64,000 nucleotides of DNA, from NCBI GenBank assembly GCA_019279435.1, contig JAAALK010000081.1, positions 30,637,001 to 30,701,000 on the forward strand. Reading direction: 5' to 3'. The DNA is from Zizania palustris (taxonomy: Eukaryota > Streptophyta > Magnoliopsida > Poales > Poaceae). Made by a program: the position numbers and the translations under genes. Position 1 is the stretch's first letter. Every line of letters begins with the position of its first letter. Positions 60,084 through 64,000 of this stretch are shown piece by piece. The notes beneath the pieces were generated by a model. That model made no database searches, was not told the origin of the DNA, and saw only the letters and a program-made list of their open reading frames with translations.

Positions 60084-63000
60084 TCAATTATCATCAAAAT
60101 CAGGATCAATTTGTCCTTTTCTCCCCAAAGCACGCCATGTTACTTTTTTCTTCTTATGTTGGTGTTTCCTTTTCTCGGGAACTGCCACATCATTAGAATC
60201 GCCGAGAAAAGAATCTGTCGACGATTCTGACTCTACATTAAACGAAGTCGGCAATTCATCATCTTGATAAACCTCATCGACCTCTTCAACCTCCAATTGA
60301 TAAGCGTCATCACTAGGGGTTTGTAGACGTTCCCGAGGATTCACTTTGTAGACTACCCACCAAGCACTTAGTTTTTCACATGGGTAGGGCATATAATACA
60401 CCTGCTCGACTTGATGAGCAAGGACAAAATTGTCGCAACTAGATAATCGTTCCGCGTGTTTGACTTCAACCATCCCAAATTGGTTTTCACGAGTACCATG
60501 TTTAGGGTCGAACCAATCACAATCGAAGAAGACTACTTTAATCTCTTTATTCCCGGCAAATTTGTACTCGATTATATTTTTGATGATTCCATAATACATA
60601 GTTTCGTGTCCTTGTCCATCAACGACCCTTGTAACAACACCAGTATTAGTTGTTGCCGCTAGAGGTCGATATGCTTCAAATATAGTTGAACGGAAGCGGA
60701 AACCATTAACATCGTAGCGACCGTAACTTTTGGCACTAATACTCCCGTAAGAGAGCTGTCGCAAGTCTATATGTACATTGTCAGCGAGCACGCACTGCAA
60801 ATCATAAGAGATTATAAGATAATTAACCCAATAGAGTAAAATAATACGTGTCAGAAAAGGTAAGGATTTACATGTTCTCTGAACCAAGTGAGAAAACTAG
60901 GCCCGCCATTTACTCCTTCTCGACGCAATTTATCTAATTGCTTCTCCGTTGGTTGACGACCAGATGGCAAGTATTTCGAATCAAACATACTGTCAATGTA
61001 ACGAATAGGTAAACAAACGGGTATAAAATTTGGAGGTAAAATATAAAACTAAAACGAATCACTTACGCGAAATATTGTTCCATCTCTTCCATATTTGAGT
61101 ACATGTAGAGCAAGGCATTTGTTCGTTCTTCCTGAGTTACATAATATGTCGTGGAAACACCAACAGTTATGCCCTTCCACCCAAATATTTGGAGATCACT
61201 ACAAGGATGGTCTTCATCCATATGGTACCGTGTAGCAGGTGTGTTGACATTGTGATGCTCAGCGAAGTATACACTAGTGAAGTATGCTATCTCTTTCAAT
61301 TTAAATTCTTCTGCGATGCAACCTTCAACTCTGGCCTTATTACCAACCATCGCTCTAAGCTTCTTTAGGGACCTTTCAATATGATACATCCACCTATATT
61401 GCACAGGGCCACCTACCTTAGCTTCATATGGCAAATGAACCAGTAAATGTTGCATTGGATTGAAGAACCCTGGAGGGAATATTTTTTCCAGTTTACATAA
61501 AAGCACCGGGATCTCTTTCTCTAGCATCTCCATCATATCTTTCTTAATTTCTTTCGCACAAAGTTGTCTATAAAAATGGCTCAGCTCAGCTAACGCCTTC
61601 CACACATCATCATTCAGGTACCCACGAAACATTACAGGAAGGAGTCTTTCCATTATTATGTGGTAATCGTGACTTTTCAATCCATTTAATTTCCCTGTCT
61701 TCAAGTTCACAGCTCTTCTAAATCCTGCGGCGTAACCATCTGGGAATTTCAAATTTTTCAACCACCTCATTACTTGTTTTTTTTCTTTAGGTTTTAAACA
61801 AAATGGGGCACGTGGCTTGCCACCACTATTCGTCAACTCAAGGGTTGGTCGATTACAAATCTCAGCTAAATCTCTTCTCGCCTTTACATTATATTTTGTC
61901 CTGTCAGTAAAATCCATACATGTACTTATAATGCTTTCACCAACATTACGTTCCTGATGCATAACGTCAATGTTGTGCATCAGAATTAGTGATTTGACGT
62001 ACGGCAGTTCCCATAAACCACATATGTGAGTCCAATTATGTTCGGTTCCGAATCCTACAAATCCATCCTCATTTTCATTAAGGACCAACTCATTCAGCAT
62101 ATCAGCGATTTCTGTACCATTTAAACGCCTTGGTGGTCCCTTTACAACAATGCTGTCCTTCTTGAAATTGTTCCTCTGTAACCTAAATGGGTGATTCATG
62201 GGCAAAAAGCATCTATGGCAATCAAAGTAACAAATCTTTCCCCCGAAGTTCAGACGGAAACAATCTGTGTCCTTTGCACATATCGGGCATGTCAACCTTC
62301 CATGACAACTCCAACCAGAAAAAATACCGTATGCCGGAAAATCGTGGACCGACCACAGATACGCAACTCGAAGATTGAATTTTTGTTTCTGGTCATAGTC
62401 ATATGCTTCAACTCCTTTCCACAATTGTTTCAACTCTTCAATTAAGGGCTTCAACATCACGTTTAGTCGTGTTCCAGGATGATCTGGACCGGGTATAATG
62501 AGACACAGGAACATAAATTCATATTTCATACAAAATGAAGGTGGAAGGTTGTATGGAATAGCAAACACGGGCCAACAAGAGTACGACGATGCCGTTACAT
62601 TGAAAGGCGTGAATCCATCAGTTGCCAACCCGATGCGAACATTCCTTGCATCACTAGCAAAGTCTGCATCAAAATCATCTAGAGCCTTCCATGCCGCACC
62701 ATCAGATGGGTGCACCATTACTTCATTATTCTCACGTACACCTTCTTTATGCCATCGCATATGTCTAGCGGTTTTCTTTGATAGAAACAATCGTTTCACC
62801 CGAGGTGTAAGAGGCATGTAACGAAGTTGCTTATGAGCAACCTCTGTCGTCACCTTCTCTCCGTCTTCATTTACGACCTCTACGAATCTCGGTTTACCAC
62901 ATTTTAAGCATTTCACCTCATTACTATGTTCTTTCCAGAACAGCATACAATTATCTCGGCACACATCAATCTTCTCATACTCCATACCGAGAGCAGAAAG

Positions 63001-63591
63001 CATTTTCTTTGACTGATACATGTCTTTCGGCACCTTATGGTTCTTAGGAAGGATATCGCTGATCAGATTCAAGAGCTCCTTATAACAATTGTTTGAAAAT
63101 GCAAACTTTGACTTAATAGCCATAATACGAGTCACGAAAGCGAGAACGCTTACGGTGGTGTGCTCATGCAATGGCTCTTCTGAAGCTCGAAGGATGTCGA
63201 AAAACTTTTGAACCTCCGGTGTTAGAGGATCCTCGGGGTTTGATTCAAACTCCGGTCGTATAGCATCAACCATCTCATCCATCCTATCGTCAGCAACGCT
63301 ATCATCTTCTTCTTCCACTACTAATACCGTTTTTTCAAGGCCTGTCTCGCCGTGAAAAGACCAAACTTCATAACCTGGCACGAAACCATATTTGCAAATA
63401 TGCAATGACAACGTCCTCTTGTCTTGCCAACGAGAATTTCTGCACTTCATGCATGGGCACCTCGCGCCAGTGTTTGTTGTCAAAGCGAATGCACGATCAA
63501 CAAATTTCTCAGCGTTGATTACCCACTCCCTCGTGTGAGCTCCACTTTTCATCCAACCACTATACATCCACCGTCGGTCGTCCTCAGCCAT
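60084..63591 (-). CDS. CACTA transposase (TNP2-like)
   Basis: Three exons on the minus strand, 63591-61067, 60989-60872 and 60794-60084, give an unbroken 1117-residue protein. Domain order as known for the family: a Transposase-associated N-terminal domain (WMYSGWMKSG, with CPCMKC), the large Transposase_21/tnp2 region (IGLATDGFTPFN, YNLPPSFCMKYEFMFLCLII), a DUF4218-type region (KSHDYHIIMERLLP, HLPYEAKVGGPVQYRWMY) and a DUF4216-type region (FFDCDWFDP, then VEQVYYMPYP). The tail is acidic, then Lys-rich. The start at MAEDDRRWMYSGW is preferred over an upstream in-frame ATG at 63615 because family members begin this way. It shares the strand with the second element gene, about 110 bp downstream. 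Confidence 0.9.
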
Positions 63592-64000
63592 TCTATATGC
63601 AAAACATTCATTCAATCAAGAAGATTCACGCACTGGCCGCTATAAAAGGGCTCGCAACATACACACACCCTGGCCACCCCCCGCCTCCGCCTCCGGACAA
63701 CGGAGGGGAAGAAGAGGCGGCCGGGCGGCTGGCGACGCAAGGGGAAGCAGAGCCCACCGGCGACGCGATTCACCATGGCGTCCGGCGGTGACCGCCTGGA
63801 CGCCTAGTCGACGCAGGCGATGCCGTGACAACCATGGTCTATAGGAAAAAAGATAGGTCCTAAACCCACCCAAGAGTGACCGACAAAACGTGGTATTTAT
63901 GACGAGCCATGAGTCCGAACGAAATTTCAGCAGCATAACCCCGCTGTTCTCCAATTGCACGCCTGATAGTGGTGCAATGGAGAACAACAAGGTTATGTTA
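63592..64000. other. 5' region of CACTA transposase
   Basis: GC-rich upstream region of the transposase with no copies of the 11-bp subterminal motif, so the element's other end is not reached. A short inverted match AACCCCGCTGTTCTCCAATTGCAC / GTGCAATGGAGAACAACAAGGTTAT appears at 63937-63997 and may be a local hairpin. No other gene is supported. Confidence 0.45.

Larger units (their letters stand above)
56926..64000 (-). mobile_element. En/Spm-type CACTA transposon (runs off window)
   Basis: Contains a TNP2-like transposase gene (60084-63591), a second Ptta/En/Spm-type gene (57580-59972) and a subterminal array of about 15 copies of an 11-bp motif at 56938-57264. Together these are diagnostic of a CACTA element. 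The left edge is placed at CACCTGAAGTTAGCCC (56926) because the motif array starts just after it, but a standard CACTA terminus is not seen there. The other end lies beyond 64000. Confidence 0.85.

Noticed and set aside
1..64000. CRISPR arrays, rRNA, tRNA genes, bacterial-type operons
   Set aside because: No regularly spaced identical repeats, no cloverleaf or rRNA text recognised; gene structure is plainly that of a plant nuclear genome.

Overview
The window is plant nuclear DNA, almost certainly from a grass of the rice (Oryza) type. Genes have many GT-AG introns, GC-rich first exons in several genes, AT-rich spacers full of MITE- and CACTA-like repeats, and families typical of rice: tandem patatin-like lipases, a 14-3-3 protein, an ATL RING-H2 ligase, a Pik-like NLR, and kinase-MSP and kinase-jacalin fusions. 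From memory, unverified, the combination of a GF14h-type 14-3-3 near an organellar seryl-tRNA synthetase and patatins resembles part of rice chromosome 11. Exon models below were built by hand from splice sites and reading phase; every complete model keeps frame from ATG to stop.

Layout. 1-17.15 kb: two tandem patatin-like genes on the minus strand (the first lacks its last exon at the window edge), inside a segmental duplication with about 9 kb offset whose spacers carry different transposon insertions. 17.2-21.0 kb: ten-exon organellar seryl-tRNA synthetase (minus). 21.1-21.6 kb: a chimeric scrap that matches the 3' flank of the 14-3-3 gene joined to the 5' end of a receptor-like kinase. 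22.1-26.6 kb: ten-exon SEC12/PHF1-like WD40 membrane protein (plus). 28.5-29.8 kb: single-exon ATL RING-H2 ligase (minus). 31.6-32.3 kb: rearranged inverted copy of the seryl-tRNA synthetase tail and its flank. 32.4-39.3 kb: tandem-NB NLR with three apparent frameshifts and an intron carrying a hAT fossil inside a duplicated segment. 40.0-45.5 kb: 14-3-3 gene (plus). 45.9-49.3 kb: kinase fused to an MSP domain (minus). 52.3-55.9 kb: related kinase fused to a half jacalin domain (plus), arranged head-to-head with the previous one. 56.9 kb to the end: an En/Spm-type CACTA element with two apparently intact genes on the minus strand, running out of the window.

The most interesting part is 45.9-56.9 kb. 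Two sister non-RD kinases without an ectodomain diverge from a shared, partly palindromic 3-kb spacer, each with a different C-terminal domain (MSP or jacalin). The jacalin arm stops halfway through the domain, about 1 kb before the CACTA element. The scrap at 21 kb preserves an arrangement of the same kinase 5' region without one of the insertions, so it acts as an internal record of how the locus was rearranged. Housekeeping genes (seryl-tRNA synthetase, SEC12-like, 14-3-3) sit among these changing defence-type genes.
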